From Siphonodentalium dalli (taxonomy: Eukaryota > Mollusca > Scaphopoda > Gadilida > Siphonodentaliidae): 64,000 bases of DNA. Each line of letters starts with the position of its first letter. Within the stretch, counting starts at the first letter, position 1. Where the stretch lies: assembly GCA_032622095.1 (NCBI GenBank), contig CP136063.1, positions 119,062,723-119,126,722 on the forward strand, in the 5' to 3' direction. Of the stretch, positions 44,601-57,832 are shown in pieces. The position numbers and the translations under genes were made by a program. The notes under the pieces were generated by a model. It had not been told where the DNA came from and ran no database searches. It saw nothing but the letters and a program-made list of their open reading frames with translations.

Positions 44601-47098
44601 GGTAAAAGTAGTGTATTTATCGACGGGACGATGACATCCGCATTCTTGAAAAATCTGCATTCCGCCGAACGAAAATCGTCGAAAATCTTAACAGAAAAAC
44701 TAGCATTATGTTCACATTTTCATGTTTGGGTGACGGATTTTTGCAGAAAATGCTAGCTAATATATACTAAATAGTAAAATAGAAGTTTGAACTTGTTTTC
44801 TGATGGTAAAAGTAGTGTTTTTATCGACGGGACGATGACATCCGCATTCTTGAAAAATCTCCATTCCGCCGAACGAAAATCTTCGAAAATCTTAACAGAA
44901 AAACTAGCATTATGTTCACATTTTCATGTTTGGGTGACGGATTTTTGCAGAAAATGCTAGTCTAATATATACTAAATAGTAAAATAGAAGATTGAACTTG
45001 TTTTCTGATGGTAACAGTAGTGTTTTTATCGACGGGACGATGACACCTCCATTCTTGAAAAATCTGCATTCCGCCGAACGAAAATCTTCGAAAATCTTAA
45101 CAGAAAAACTAGCATTATGTTCACATTTTCATGTTTGGGTGACGGATTTTTGCAGAAAATGATTGTCTAATATATACTAAATAGTAAAATAGAAGTTTGA
45201 ACTTGTTTTCTGGTGGTAAAAGTAGTGTTTTTATCGACGGGACGATGACATCCGCATTCTTGAAAAATCTGCATTCCGCCGAACGAAAATCGTCGAAAAT
45301 CTTAACAGAAAAACTAGCATTATGTTCACATTTTCATGTTTGGGTGACGGATTTTTGCAGAAAATGCTAGTCTAATATATACTAAATAGTAAAATAGAAG
45401 TTTGAACTTGTTTTCTGATGGTAAAAGTAGTGTTTTTATCGACGGGACGATGACACCTCCATTCTTGAAAAATCTGCATTCCGCCGAACGAAAATCTTCG
45501 AAAATCTTAACAGAAAAACTTGCATTATGTTCACATTTTCATGTTTGGGTGACGGATTTTTGCAGAAAATGTTTGTCTAATATATACTAAATAGTAAAAT
45601 AGAAGTTTGAACTTGTTTTCTGCTGATAAAAGTAGTGTTTTTATCGACGGGACGATGACATCCGCATTCTTGAAAAATCTCCATTCCGCCGAACGAAAAT
45701 CTTCGAAAATCTTAACAGAAAAACTAGCATTATGTTCACATTTTCATGTTTGGGTGACGGATTTTTACAGAAAATGCTAGTCTAATATATACTAAATAGT
45801 AAAATAGAAGTTTGAACTTGTTTTCTGATGGTAAAAGTAGTGTTTTTATCGACGGGACGATGACATCCGCATTCTTGAAAAATCTGCATTCCGCCGAACG
45901 AAAATCGTCGAAAATCTTAACAGAAAAACTAGCATTATGTTCACATTTTCATGTTTGGGTGACGGATTTTTGCAGAAAATGATAGTCTAATATATACTAA
46001 ATAGTAAAATAGAAGTTTGAACTTGTTTTCTGATGGTAAAAGTAGTGTTTTTATCGACGGGACGATGACATCCGCATTCTTGAAAAATCTCCATTCCGCC
46101 GAACGAAAATCTTAACAGAAAAACTAGCATTATGTTCACATTTTCATGTTTGGGTGACGGATTTTTGCAGAAAATGCTAGTCTAATATATACTAAATAGT
46201 AAAATAGAAGTTTGAACTTGTTTTCTGATGGTAAAAGTAGTGTTTTTATCGACGGGACGATGACATCCGCATTCTTGAAAAATCTCCATTCCGCCGAACG
46301 AAAATCTTCGAAAATCTTAACAGAAAAACTAGCATTATGTTCACATTTTCATGTTTGGGTGACGGATTTTTGCAGAAAATGCTAGTCTAATATATACTAA
46401 ATAGTAAAATAGAAGTTTGAACTTGTTTTCTGATGGTAAAAGTAGTGTTTTTATCGACGGGACGATGACATCCGCATTCTTGAAAAATCTCCATTCCGCC
46501 GAACGAAAATCTTCGACAATCTTAACAGAAAAACTAGCATTATGTTCACATTTTCATGTTTGGGTGTCGGATTTTTGCAGAAAATGCTAGTCTAATATAT
46601 ACTAAATAGTAAAATAGAAGTTTGAACTTGTTTTCTGATGGTAAAAGTAGTGTTTTTATCGACGGGACGATGACATCCGCATTCTTGAAAAATCTGCATT
46701 CCGCCGAACGAAAATCGTCGAAAATCTTAACAGAAAAACTAGCATTATGTTCACATTTTCATGTTTGGGTGACGGATTTTTGCAGAAAATGCTAGTCTAA
46801 TATATACTAAATAGTAAAATAGAAGTTTGAACTTGTTTTCTGATGGTAAAAGTAGTGGTTTATCGACGGGACGATGACACCTCCATTCTTGAAAAATCTG
46901 CATTCCGCCGAACGAAAATCGTCGAAAATCTTAACAGAAAAACTAGCATTATGTTCACATTTTCATGTTTGGGTGACGGATTTTGGCAGGAAATGCTAGT
47001 CTAATATATACTAAATAGTAAAATAGAAGTTTGAACTTGTTTTCTGATGGTAAAAGTAGTGTTTTTATCGACGGGACGATGACATCCGCATTCTTGAA
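41640..47098 (+). repeat. Satellite A array, plus orientation (205-bp monomer)
   Basis: About 26-27 head-to-tail copies of a 205-bp unit, for example CTAATATATAC at 42095 and again at 42300. Each unit holds a direct 10-bp duplication CGAAAATCTT; the unit near 46100 has lost one copy. Linked variants define at least two monomer types: 'acctccattc' goes with 'cttcgaaaat', and 'atccgcattc...ctgcatt' goes with 'cgtcgaaaat'. They alternate as dimers around 43.4-44.8 kb. The array breaks off within a monomer and abuts satellite B. Short ORFs of about 62 codons in each unit are by-products of repetition. Confidence 0.95.
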
Positions 47099-47269
47099 AG
47101 ATTCATCAGATATTATCTATAATAGATGCACTCTGTAATTTAGTGAGGTTGGGACCCCGACTTTTGTTTCTTAATATTTCGGCAACTTATCTAGAAGGGA
47201 GGGGCTCGGGAAATATCTATTTACATAGAGGGAATGTTTCCCTTTCCGATGGCATCAAAATTTATTCCC
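47099..47269 (+). repeat. Orphan partial monomer of satellite B
   Basis: A single B unit, from 'attcatcagatattatc' to 'catcaaaatttattccc', is joined directly to the truncated end of satellite A. It is separated from the main B array by about 500 bases of unrelated DNA. Confidence 0.85.
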
Positions 47270-47765
47270 ATTTACGCCTAATTAGACTGATATGATGATT
47301 GCAGTTTGCAAACGGTTAACAGCTTTTAAATAGCATATATATTGGCTATACATGTAATATACAACAATAATTGTCGTATAATCAACAATGTATCATAGAC
47401 TTCAGTTGCAATAAACTACAAATAAACAATGCATGCATGTTGCGGTCATTAGCTACATGTGACCATATATGACCCCTGTCAGTCTAGACTACCAATACAC
47501 TATCAATAAACATCCATAGCGCGCCAATAATCCCCTAATACACAGTGTATTCGGGAGTGTATTGGGAATCAAACATACCAGCAATGTTAATTGCCGCTGT
47601 CTGCCACAGAGGTGAAAGGTTATACCCGAGTGATTTCTGACTATCATTGTAAAGAAATTGTTTCTGAATTTTGTTAGCGTTTCTTTACAAGCATATCAAG
47701 AATTTAATAGATAAATATACCATTTTGCGAGATGAGGTTGGGCACCGGAGTTATTTCTGATGTTA
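47270..47765. other. Interruption between orphan B monomer and main B array
   Basis: Non-satellite AT-rich DNA with no gene. Its last 120 bases (47628-47746) resemble the reverse complement of 54345-54478 on the far side of the B array, at roughly two thirds identity by eye. It may be an inserted repeat that later lost sequence. Confidence 0.6.
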
Positions 47766-50700
47766 AATTTAGTGAGGTTGGGACCCCGACTTTTGTTTCT
47801 CAATATTTCGGCAACTTATCCAGAAGGGAGGGGCTCGGGAAATATGTAGTTATACAGAGGGAATGTTCCCCTTTCCGATGACATCAAAATTAACTCCCAG
47901 GTTCTTCCCACAGCGTGGAAATATCCCAGCGTTTCAAGTGATAAATTCGGCAGATTCATCAGATATTATCTGTAACAGACGCACTCTGTAATTTAGTGAG
48001 GTTGGGACCCCGACTTTTGTTTCTTAATATTTCAGCAACTTATCCAGAAGGGAGGGCCCCGGGAAATATCTATTTACACAGAGGGAATGTTCCCCTTTTC
48101 GATGACATCAAAATTAATTCCCATCAGGTTCTTCCCACAGCGTGGAAATATCTCAGCGTTTCAAGTGATAAATTCAGCAGATTCATCGGATATTATCTAT
48201 AATAACAGATGCACTCTGTAAATTTAGTGAGGTTGGGACCCCGACTTTTGTTTCTTAATATTTCGGCAACTTATCCAGAAGGGAGGGGCTCGGGAAATAT
48301 CAAGTTACACAGACGGAATGTTCCCCTTTCCGATGGCATCAAAATTAATTCCCAGGTTCTGCCCACAGCGTGGAAATATCTCAGCGTTTCAAGTAATAAA
48401 TTCGGCAGATTCAACAAACATAATCTGTAATAGATGCACTCTGTAAATTTAGTGAGATTGGGACCCCAACTTTTGTTTCTTAATATATCGGCAACTTATC
48501 CAGAAGGGAGGGGCTTGAGAAATATCTAGTTATACAGAGGGAATGTTCCCCTTTCCGATGACATCAAAATAACTCCCAGGTTCTTCCCACAGCGTGGAAA
48601 TATCTCAGCGTTTCAAGTGATAAATTCAGCAGATTCATCGGATATTATCTATAACAGATGCACTCTGTAAATTTAGTGAGGTTGGGACCCCGACTTTTGT
48701 TTCTTAATATTTCGGCAACTTATCCAGAAGGGAGGGGCTCTGGAAATATCAAGTTACACAGACGGAATGTTCCCCTTTCCGATGGCATCAAAATTAATTC
48801 CCAGGTTCTGCCCACAGCGTGGAAATATCTCAGCGTTTTAAGTAATAAATTCGGCAGATTCAACAAACATATTCTGTAACAGATGCACTCAGTAAATTTA
48901 GTGAGGTTGGGACCCCGACTTTTGTTTCTTAATATATCGGCAACTTATCCAGAAGGGAGGGGCTTGAGAAATATCTAGTTATACAGAGGGAATGTTCCCC
49001 TTTCCGATGACATCAAAATTAACTCCCAGGTTCTTCCCACAGCGTGGAAATATCCCAGCGTTTCAAGTGATAAATTCAGCAGATTCATCGGATATTATCT
49101 ATAACAGATGCACTCTGTAAATTTAGTGAGGTTGGGACCCCGACTTTTGTTTCTTAATATTTCGGCAACTTATCCAGAAGGGAGGGGCTCAGGAAATATC
49201 AAGTTACACAGACGGAATGTTCCCCTTTCCGATGGCATCAAAATTAATTCCCAGGTTCTGCCCACAGCGTGGAAATATCTCAGCGTTTCAAGTAATAAAT
49301 TCGGCAGATTCAACAAACATATTCTGTAACAGATGCACTCAGTAAATTTAGTGAGGTTGGGACCCCGACTTTTGTTTCTTAATATTTCGGCAACTTATCC
49401 AGAAGGGAGGGGCTCTGGAAATATCAAGTTACACAGACGGAATGTTCCCCTTTCCGATGGCATCAAAATTAATTCCCAGGTTCTGCCCACAGCGTGGAAA
49501 TATCTCAGCGTTTTAAGTAATAAATTCGGCAGATTCAACAAACATATTCTGTAACAGATGCACTGAGTAAATTTAGTGAGGTTGGGACCCCGACTTTTGT
49601 TTCTTAATATATCGGCAACTTATCCAGAAGGGAGGGGCTTGAGAAATATCTAGTTATACAGAGGGAATGTTCCCCTTTCCGATGACATCAAAATTAACTC
49701 CCAGGTTCTTCCCACAGCGTGGAAATATCCCAGCGTTTCAAGTGATAAATTCAGCAGATTCATCGGATATTATCTATAACAGATGCACTCTGTAAATTTA
49801 GTGAGGTTGGGACCCCGACTTTTGTTTCTTAATATTTCGGCAACTTATCCAGAAGGGAGGGGCTCAGGAAATATCAAGTTACACAGACGGAATGTTCCCC
49901 TTTCCGATGGCATCAAAATTAATTCCCAGGTTCTGCCCACAGCGTGGAAATATCTCAGCGTTTCAAGTAATAAATTCGGCAGATTCAACAAACATATTCT
50001 GTAACAGATGCACTCAGTAAATTTAGTGAGGTTGGGACCCCGACTTTTGTTTCTTAATATTTCGGCAACTTATCCAGAAGGGAGGGGCTCTGGAAATATC
50101 AAGTTACACAGACGGAATGTTCCCCTTTCCGATGGCATCAAAATTAATTCCCAGGTTCTGCCCACAGCGTGGAAATATCTCAGCGTTTTAAGTAATAAAT
50201 TCGGCAGATTCAACAAACATATTCTGTAACAGATGCACTCAGTAAATTTAGTGAGGTTGGGACCCCGACTTTTGTTTCTTAATATATCGGCAATTTATCC
50301 AGAAGGGAGGGGCTTGAGAAATATCTAGTTATACAGAGGGAATGTTCCCCTTTCCGATGACATCAAAATTAACTCCCAGGTTCTTCCCACAGCGTGGAAA
50401 TATCCCAGCGTTTCAAGTGATAAATTCAGCAGATTCATCGGATATTATCTATAACAGATGCACTCTGTAAATTTAGTGAGGTTGGGACCCCGACTTTTGT
50501 TTCTTAATATTTCGGCAACTTATCCAGAAGGGAGGGGCTCAGGAAATATCAAGTTACACAGACGGAATGTTCCCCTTTCCGATGGCATCAAAATTAATTC
50601 CCAGGTTCTGCCCACAGCGTGGAAATATCTCAGCGTTTCAAGTAATAAATTCGGCAGATTCAACAAACATAATCTGTAATAGATGCACTCTGTAAATTTA

Positions 50701-53700
50701 GTGAGATTGGGACCCCAACTTTTGTTTCTTAATATATCGGCAACTTATCCAGAAGGGAGGGGCTTGAGAAATATCTAGTTATACAGAGGGAATGTTCCCC
50801 TTTCCGATGACATCAAAATAACTCCCAGGTTCTTCCCACAGCGTGGAAATATCTCAGCGTTTCAAGTGATAAATTCAGCAGATTCATCGGATATTATCTA
50901 TAACAGATGCACTCTGTAAATTTAGTGAGGTTGGGACCCCGACTTTTGTTTCTTAATATTTCGGCAACTTATCCAGAAGGGAGGGGCTCTGGAAATATCA
51001 AGTTACACAGACGGAATGTTCCCCTTTCCGATGGCATCAAAATTAATTCCCAGGTTCTGCCCACAGCGTGGAAATATCTCAGCGTTTTAAGTAATAAATT
51101 CGGCAGATTCAACAAACATATTCTGTAACAGATGCACTCAGTAAATTTAGTGAGGTTGGGACCCCGACTTTTGTTTCTTAATATATCGGCAACTTATCCA
51201 GAAGGGAGGGGCTTGAGAAATATCTAGTTATACAGAGGGAATGTTCCCCTTTCCGATGACATCAAAATTAACTCCCAGGTTCTTCCCACAGCGTGGAAAT
51301 ATCCCAGCGTTTCAAGTGATAAATTCAGCAGATTCATCGGATATTATCTATAACAGATGCACTCTGTAAATTTAGTGAGGTTGGGACCCCGACTTTTGTT
51401 TCTTAATATTTCGGCAACTTATCCAGAAGGGAGGGGCTCAGGAAATATCAAGTTACACAGACGGAATGTTCCCCTTTCCGATGGCATCAAAATTAATTCC
51501 CAGGTTCTGCCCACAGCGTGGAAATATCTCAGCGTTTCAAGTAATAAATTCGGCAGATTCAACAAACATATTCTGTAACAGATGCACTCAGTAAATTTAG
51601 TGAGGTTGGGACCCCGACTTTTGTTTCTTAATATTTCGGCAACTTATCCAGAAGGGAGGGGCTCGGGAAATATCTAGTTACACAGAGGGAATGTTCCCCT
51701 TTCCGATGGCATCAAAATTAATTCCCAGGTTCTGCCCACAGCGTGGAAATATCTCAGCGTTTTAAGTAATAAATTCGGCAGATTCAACAAACATATTCTG
51801 TAACAGATGCACTCAGTAAATTTAGTGAGGTTGGGACCCCGACTTTTGTTTCTTAATATATCGGCAACTTATCCAGAAGGGAGGGGCTTGAGAAATATCT
51901 AGTTATACAGAGGGAATGTTCCCCTTTCCGATGACATCAAAATTAACTCCCAGGTTCTTCCCACAGCGTGGAAATATCCCAGCGTTTCAAGTGATAAATT
52001 CAGCAGATTCATCGGATATTATCTATAACAGATGCACTCTGTAAATTTAGTGAGGTTGGGACCCCGACTTTTGTTTCTTAATATTTCGGCAACTTATCCA
52101 GAAGGGAGGGGCTCAGGAAATATCAAGTTACACAGACGGAATGTTCCCCTTTCCGATGGCATCAAAATTAATTCCCAGGTTCTGCCCACAGCGTGGAAAT
52201 ATCTCAGCGTTTCAAGTAATAAATTCGGCAGATTCAACAAACATATTCTGTAACAGATGCACTCAGTAAATTTAGTGAGGTTGGGACCCCGACTTTTGTT
52301 TCTTAATATTTCGGCAACTTATCCAGAAGGGAGGGGCTCTGGAAATATCAAGTTACACAGACGGAATGTTCCCCTTTCCGATGGCATCAAAATTAATTCC
52401 CAGGTTCTGCCCACAGCGTGGAAATATCTCAGCGTTTTAAGTAATAAATTCGGCAGATTCAACAAACATATTCTGTAACAGATGCACTCAGTAAATTTAG
52501 TGAGGTTGGGACCCCGACTTTTGTTTCTTAATATATCGGCAATTTATCCAGAAGGGAGGGGCTTGAGAAATATCTAGTTATACAGAGGGAATGTTCCCCT
52601 TTCCGATGACATCAAAATTAACTCCCAGGTTCTTCCCACAGCGTGGAAATATCCCAGCGTTTCAAGTGATAAATTCAGCAGATTCATCGGATATTATCTA
52701 TAACAGATGCACTCTGTAAATTTAGTGAGGTTGGGACCCCGACTTTTGTTTCTTAATATTTCGGCAACTTATCCAGAAGGGAGGGGCTCAGGAAATATCA
52801 AGTTACACAGACGGAATGTTCCCCTTTCCGATGGCATCAAAATTAATTCCCAGGTTCTGCCCACAGCGTGGAAATATCTCAGCGTTTCAAGTAATAAATT
52901 CGGCAGATTCAACAAACATAATCTGTAATAGATGCACTCTGTAAATTTAGTGAGATTGGGACCCCAACTTTTGTTTCTTAATATATCGGCAACTTATCCA
53001 GAAGGGAGGGGCTTGAGAAATATCTAGTTATACAGAGGGAATGTTCCCCTTTCCGATGACATCAAAATAACTCCCAGGTTCTTCCCACAGCGTGGAAATA
53101 TCTCAGCGTTTCAAGTGATAAATTCAGCAGATTCATCGGATATTATCTATAACAGATGCACTCTGTAAATTTAGTGAGGTTGGGACCCCGACTTTTGTTT
53201 CTTAATATTTCGGCAACTTATCCAGAAGGGAGGGGCTCTGGAAATATCAAGTTACACAGACGGAATGTTCCCCTTTCCGATGGCATCAAAATTAATTCCC
53301 AGGTTCTGCCCACAGCGTGGAAATATCTCAGCGTTTTAAGTAATAAATTCGGCAGATTCAACAAACATATTCTGTAACAGATGCACTCAGTAAATTTAGT
53401 GAGGTTGGGACCCCGACTTTTGTTTCTTAATATATCGGCAACTTATCCAGAAGGGAGGGGCTTGAGAAATATCTAGTTATACAGAGGGAATGTTCCCCTT
53501 TCCGATGACATCAAAATTAACTCCCAGGTTCTTCCCACAGCGTGGAAATATCCCAGCGTTTCAAGTGATAAATTCAGCAGATTCATCGGATATTATCTAT
53601 AACAGATGCACTCTGTAAATTTAGTGAGGTTGGGACCCCGACTTTTGTTTCTTAATATTTCGGCAACTTATCCAGAAGGGAGGGGCTCAGGAAATATCAA

Positions 53701-54188
53701 GTTACACAGACGGAATGTTCCCCTTTCCGATGGCATCAAAATTAATTCCCAGGTTCTGCCCACAGCGTGGAAATATCTCAGCGTTTCAAGTAATAAATTC
53801 GGCAGATTCAACAAACATATTCTGTAACAGATGCACTCAGTAAATTTAGTGAGGTTGGGACCCCGACTTTTGTTTCTTAATATTTCGGCAACTTATCCAG
53901 AAGGGAGGGGCTCGGGAAATATCTAGTTACACAGAGGGAATGTTCCCCTTTCCGATGGCATCAAAATAATTCCCAGCTTCTGCCCACAGCGTGGAAATAT
54001 TCCAGTGTTTCAAGTGATAAATTCGGCAGATTCATCGAATATTATCTATAGCATATGCACTCTGTAAATTTAGTGACGTTGAGAGTCCGTCTTTTGTTTC
54101 TTAATATATCGACAACTTCTACAGAAGGGGGGGGGGGGGCTCGGGAAATATCTAGTTATACAGAGGGAATGTTCCCCTGTCCGATGGC
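47766..54188 (+). repeat. Satellite B array (225-bp monomer, 2,249-bp higher-order repeat)
   Basis: About 28 monomers. Classes are distinguished by 'ctcaggaaatatcaag' (a), 'ctctggaaatatcaag...gttttaag' (b), 'cttgagaaatatctag' (c), a c' form with 'gagattgggaccccaac' and a one-base deletion, and a 'ctcgggaaatatctag' form (d). From 48209 the order is a c' b c a b c a b c. It repeats from 50458 with d replacing the sixth unit, and again from 52707 until the array decays. The period is 2,249 bp both times. Both edges carry diverged monomers. Each monomer has a 73-codon frame that closes with TAA, which I judge non-coding. Confidence 0.95.
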
Positions 54189-54344
54189 TATATTCTATTA
54201 AAGTCCTTGTGCATGAAATGGACAAACGCTCTTTATCCATACCCTGCAATGCATTTAAACGAATGCTGTTTATTTGTCATGCTTAATCTTGATATTTTGT
54301 AAAGGAACTTTGTCAGGATAATGCAAACTTACAAACTTCATTCA

Positions 54345-54478
54345 GGTGCCTTACATCATCTCGGAAAATTGTATATTTACCTGTTGATATGTGGCGAAGA
54401 AACGCTATAAAAATTAATGAACAATTCCTTTACAAACATCAGAAATAACTCCGTAACTTCACGTTACAGGTTATTACC
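54345..54478 (-). repeat. Inverted partner of the left flank of satellite B
   Basis: Read on the minus strand this segment has 'ggagttatttctgatg', 'tagcgtttctt', 'aaatatacaattttccgaga' and 'aggcacc' in the same order as 47628-47760. The two segments flank the B array in opposite orientation. A dispersed repeat inserted twice by chance would look the same. Confidence 0.55.
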
Positions 54479-54655
54479 TTAACCTCTCTATTTATAATGA
54501 ATATCATATAGACATGAATATCGATATGCAACCTCAAACAAAGCTGCATGAAGTTTCGATGCACCAGACAGGACTACTCTCATACATTGATGTTCACGTT
54601 ACAGGCTATTACCTTAACTTCTCTATTTATAATGAATATCTCAATGTGCATGGTA
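54470..54655 (+). repeat. Short direct duplication
   Basis: 'cacgttacaggttattacc' followed by 'tctctatttataatgaatat' occurs at about 54461-54520 and again, slightly changed, at about 54595-54650. It is a local tandem duplication of about 135 bp between satellite B and the degenerate minisatellite. Confidence 0.7.
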
Positions 54656-54890
54656 GTTAGATTACCTCATAAACAGAACATATGACCACACGATGAGGAA
54701 ATTCAATGAACATGCATGTGATTTATATATTTTATACGATTTAAACAAAATTATTTTATTTAATTTAATTCAATTTAAACAAGTTTAGAACATCAAACAA
54801 CTGATGTAGCAAGTCTTACAAATGTCTACTTTTACAAGAGTCATGTCAAAACGTGATATATGGGTAATTTGCTGGCTATATTGGCTTAAT

Positions 54891-54917
54891 TAATTTAGTG
54901 AGGTTGGGACCCCGACT
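54891..54917 (+). repeat. Isolated fragment of satellite B
   Basis: A 27-base piece, starting 'taatttagtgaggttggg', matches the satellite B monomer exactly over its length but stands alone 700 bases beyond the array. Confidence 0.8.
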
Positions 54918-55009
54918 CTCTTCTATAATCCGGGGTATGCAGTTTAAAGCAGATGTACACGTAATGAATAAAGCAACACGTGTGTATACTGGTATAACCT
55001 ACACATGAC

Positions 55010-55690
55010 CATACCGCCACCACGAGTCACAAAACAGGAGCACCAGGTATACTCATATGCCTGACACATGACCATTTAGTCACCCCTGTATATATTTTCA
55101 TTACATTTGTGACAATACAGTCACTACTTGTATACCTACATGTTCTCATATCACTATTAACCACACAGTCACTACGTGTATACCTATTTGACACATATAG
55201 TCATATAACCACTCGATATACATATGCAGCTCACCCTAGACTATAGATTCACTCCAGGTATACATGTAAACCTCACTAATGGCCATTCAGCCCTTCCAGA
55301 TATACAAAAAACCCGCACACACGACCACTCAAACACTCCATACTAGCATATACACCTCACACATGACAATTCAGCAATTCACTGCATAATCATACACGCC
55401 ATCCATAATAATACAGCTAAGCCTTATACACCCACAAATGATAATACATCCACGAGATATATAAATATACATCCCACCATCACCACACGGGCACTCCCTG
55501 TACACCCACACCCTCGATAATGTACACCAGCTTACTCCAGGTATTCCATGCATTTTACCATGGACAACCCACTAATAACCATATATTCACTCATTGTATA
55601 CCTACTCACATCAGTCATGACATACAATAACTCCCTGTATACCTATTCACCTCACATATGATCATAGAGTAACTCCCTGGCTATGATATT
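55010..55690 (+). repeat. Degenerate minisatellite, about 45-50 bp
   Basis: Recurring blocks of the type 'cctcacacatgaccattcag' plus 'tcactccctgtatacc' appear with many changes and variable spacing. It is an old tandem array with no coding potential. Confidence 0.65.
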
Positions 55691-55979
55691 GGCATCCACA
55701 CTGTATCATGTTGACATTTTTTTTTATCATAATGGACCAGAATAGCCAAAGATTGTGATCCATCTCAGTTCTGTATCAAAGTTCTGCCCATTTCCTTTCA
55801 ATAAATGTGGCCAAAATTACAAAAGAGGTTCTCAGCAAAATTGCATACATTAAAATGAATTTGTCATGCTCCATATGGAACTGAGACAACCAGAATAGAA
55901 CATGTAGTTGTCAGTTAATTAACGAACATGTATAATAACCAAGTGAGTCACAATATGCTACCTTTTCGGATAACGCAGA

Positions 55980-56950
55980 GAATGTTCGGGATATATGTAA
56001 AAAATTTACATTCTACAAATTTGGTTGCCATTTTGGAAGCCATCTTGAGCAATTCAGTCTATAAACACTGTAGTGTGACACATTTAAAATAGACCAAAAC
56101 AATAAACACCTTTCAATCCAAAGATAGTTATATTTTACCTGAAAAAATTGTCCAAACCTGAAAAGTGAATTTTTGCCAATGTTTATGTCAAGTTTTTGAG
56201 AGAAAAATCCAATATTTTCGACGATGTCAGGGGTGACAATAGTAACAATTAACCATGGTGCATCAGACTTGTTAGTATTCAATGTATAGAATGCAGAATA
56301 GCCAATTTTATACATCAACCACAACTTGTAAGCGATTGGAGGACACGCTGGTGTAATATTTGCCATTTTCAATATTTTGGCGGCCATATTGGCAGCCATT
56401 TTGAGCCAAAGTAAGAATTTTGGTTCCAGTGATTTGGAATATTAAATAGTTAATGATATGCCTCACTTACATTACAAACTTCTGTTCATTTCTTGTTGAA
56501 ATATGACTAGAATCCCAATTGTGATTTTTTGTGAAATTTTATACCGCATTCTGTAAAATCGAATTTGAGGGATCGGAAGGGGTTAGGATCCCAATAATTG
56601 CATATTTCGTTGCTCCAATGATCAGTTAATATACAAAACACAAAATAAAGTTGCATTACTCAACCAGTTCCAAACAGCATGAATTGATCTAGAAGATATT
56701 TGTAAAAAAATGTTATATTTGCAACTTCCGGTGGCGATTTTGGCGGCCATCTTGGATGGTGAGTTTCAATTTTGGCTCAAAATGTGTCATTATGTCTCAG
56801 CTTCACGAAAATATATACATTTGTATACATTTTACAAGATTTTCCCGCTATAATTTGCATAAAACTGACTTAGGGTCTGGGCTGAAAAACGGCGGCCATG
56901 ATGGACGCCATCTTGTGTGGAGTCTACACGGCCACATTTTTTCTTGTTAA
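55980..56950. repeat. Degenerate repeat, about 350 bp, with clustered GCCATNTTG motifs
   Basis: Pairs of 'gccattttggaagccatctt'-type motifs occur near 56027-56047, 56377-56402, 56733-56755 and 56891-56913, in units containing 'atttttgtgaaa' and 'acaaatt'. The unit looks like a dispersed animal repeat. The motifs resemble YY1 sites in both orientations. No gene was seen. Confidence 0.55.
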
Positions 56951-57050
56951 CATTGCTTAAAAGTTGAAGGACAAAAGGAACAAAACGAGTGGGGTGAAGT
57001 TAAGTCCCAGGGGGGTGCAAGGGTACCCCTATTAGCTCCCGGACTATTGT

Positions 57051-57113
57051 AACTTTTACCATCAGAAAACAAGTTCAAACTTCTATTTTACTATTTAGTA
57101 TATATTAGACTAG
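57051..57113 (-). repeat. Short left piece of the minus-strand satellite A array
   Basis: Reverse-complement satellite A from 'aacttttaccatcag' to 'tatattagactag', cut off from the main array by a mobile element. Confidence 0.9.
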
Positions 57114-57790
57114 AAGGTGACCCGACTTCGTCCGGGCTATTCAAAAACCAAATTTCAAGTCGATAGCTCCACCCGTTTCCTAGATCTGGTCTGCGCATGG
57201 GCGAAGCTGGTGTCGCACGTGCTCGGCGACCCGATAAAATTCGTATCCGGGGCAAGATACATTCACATACCAAATTTCAAGTCGATAGCTACACCCGTTT
57301 CCGAGATATATAGCCCAATGTCATTTGCGGATACCTCGGCCGGTGATGAGTTAACGCGACACAGTCAAATGCATCGGCAGGGTGAGAGTTAACGTAATCT
57401 AACTTTATGACCTCTGACGACGTCATAGAAATTACGCATTGATTTTATCCCGATAAAAGCATCGGACCACTTGTACCTAATAATTGAGGCAGATAACTAA
57501 AACGGATACATACATATTATATATCGTTGGAAAGAGGACACGCCACAGATTCTAACCGTGCAAATTATATGACTGGCAATTTATTATTCGCGCTATATCG
57601 AATCGATTTGTGAGCACCGAACTGAAATATATTAGCGCAAAAACGGCGTAAAAACAGATTTGACCTCCGCACGTGAAAAGTTGACCTCGCACGGACAAAT
57701 AAATATGCCTATGTTCGTCTCCGGCCGAAAACACATCCAAATACCAAATTTCATCGAAATTGGCTTAGTCGTTTTTGAGTCCATCGATTT

Positions 57791-57832
<42 letters not shown>

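Noticed and set aside
42125-45590. 62-codon ORFs in satellite A, also seen on the minus strand at 60902-61090
   Set aside because: They are by-products of the 205-bp unit; indels break them in most monomers.
41640-47098. CRISPR-like regular repeats
   Set aside because: There are no unique spacers; whole 205-bp units repeat head to tail in a eukaryotic genome.
48209-53827. Repeated 73-codon ORFs, one per satellite B monomer
   Set aside because: The monomer is 225 bp, a multiple of three, so one open frame reappears automatically. Each closes with TAA before the next ATG, and there is no codon-level conservation beyond DNA identity.
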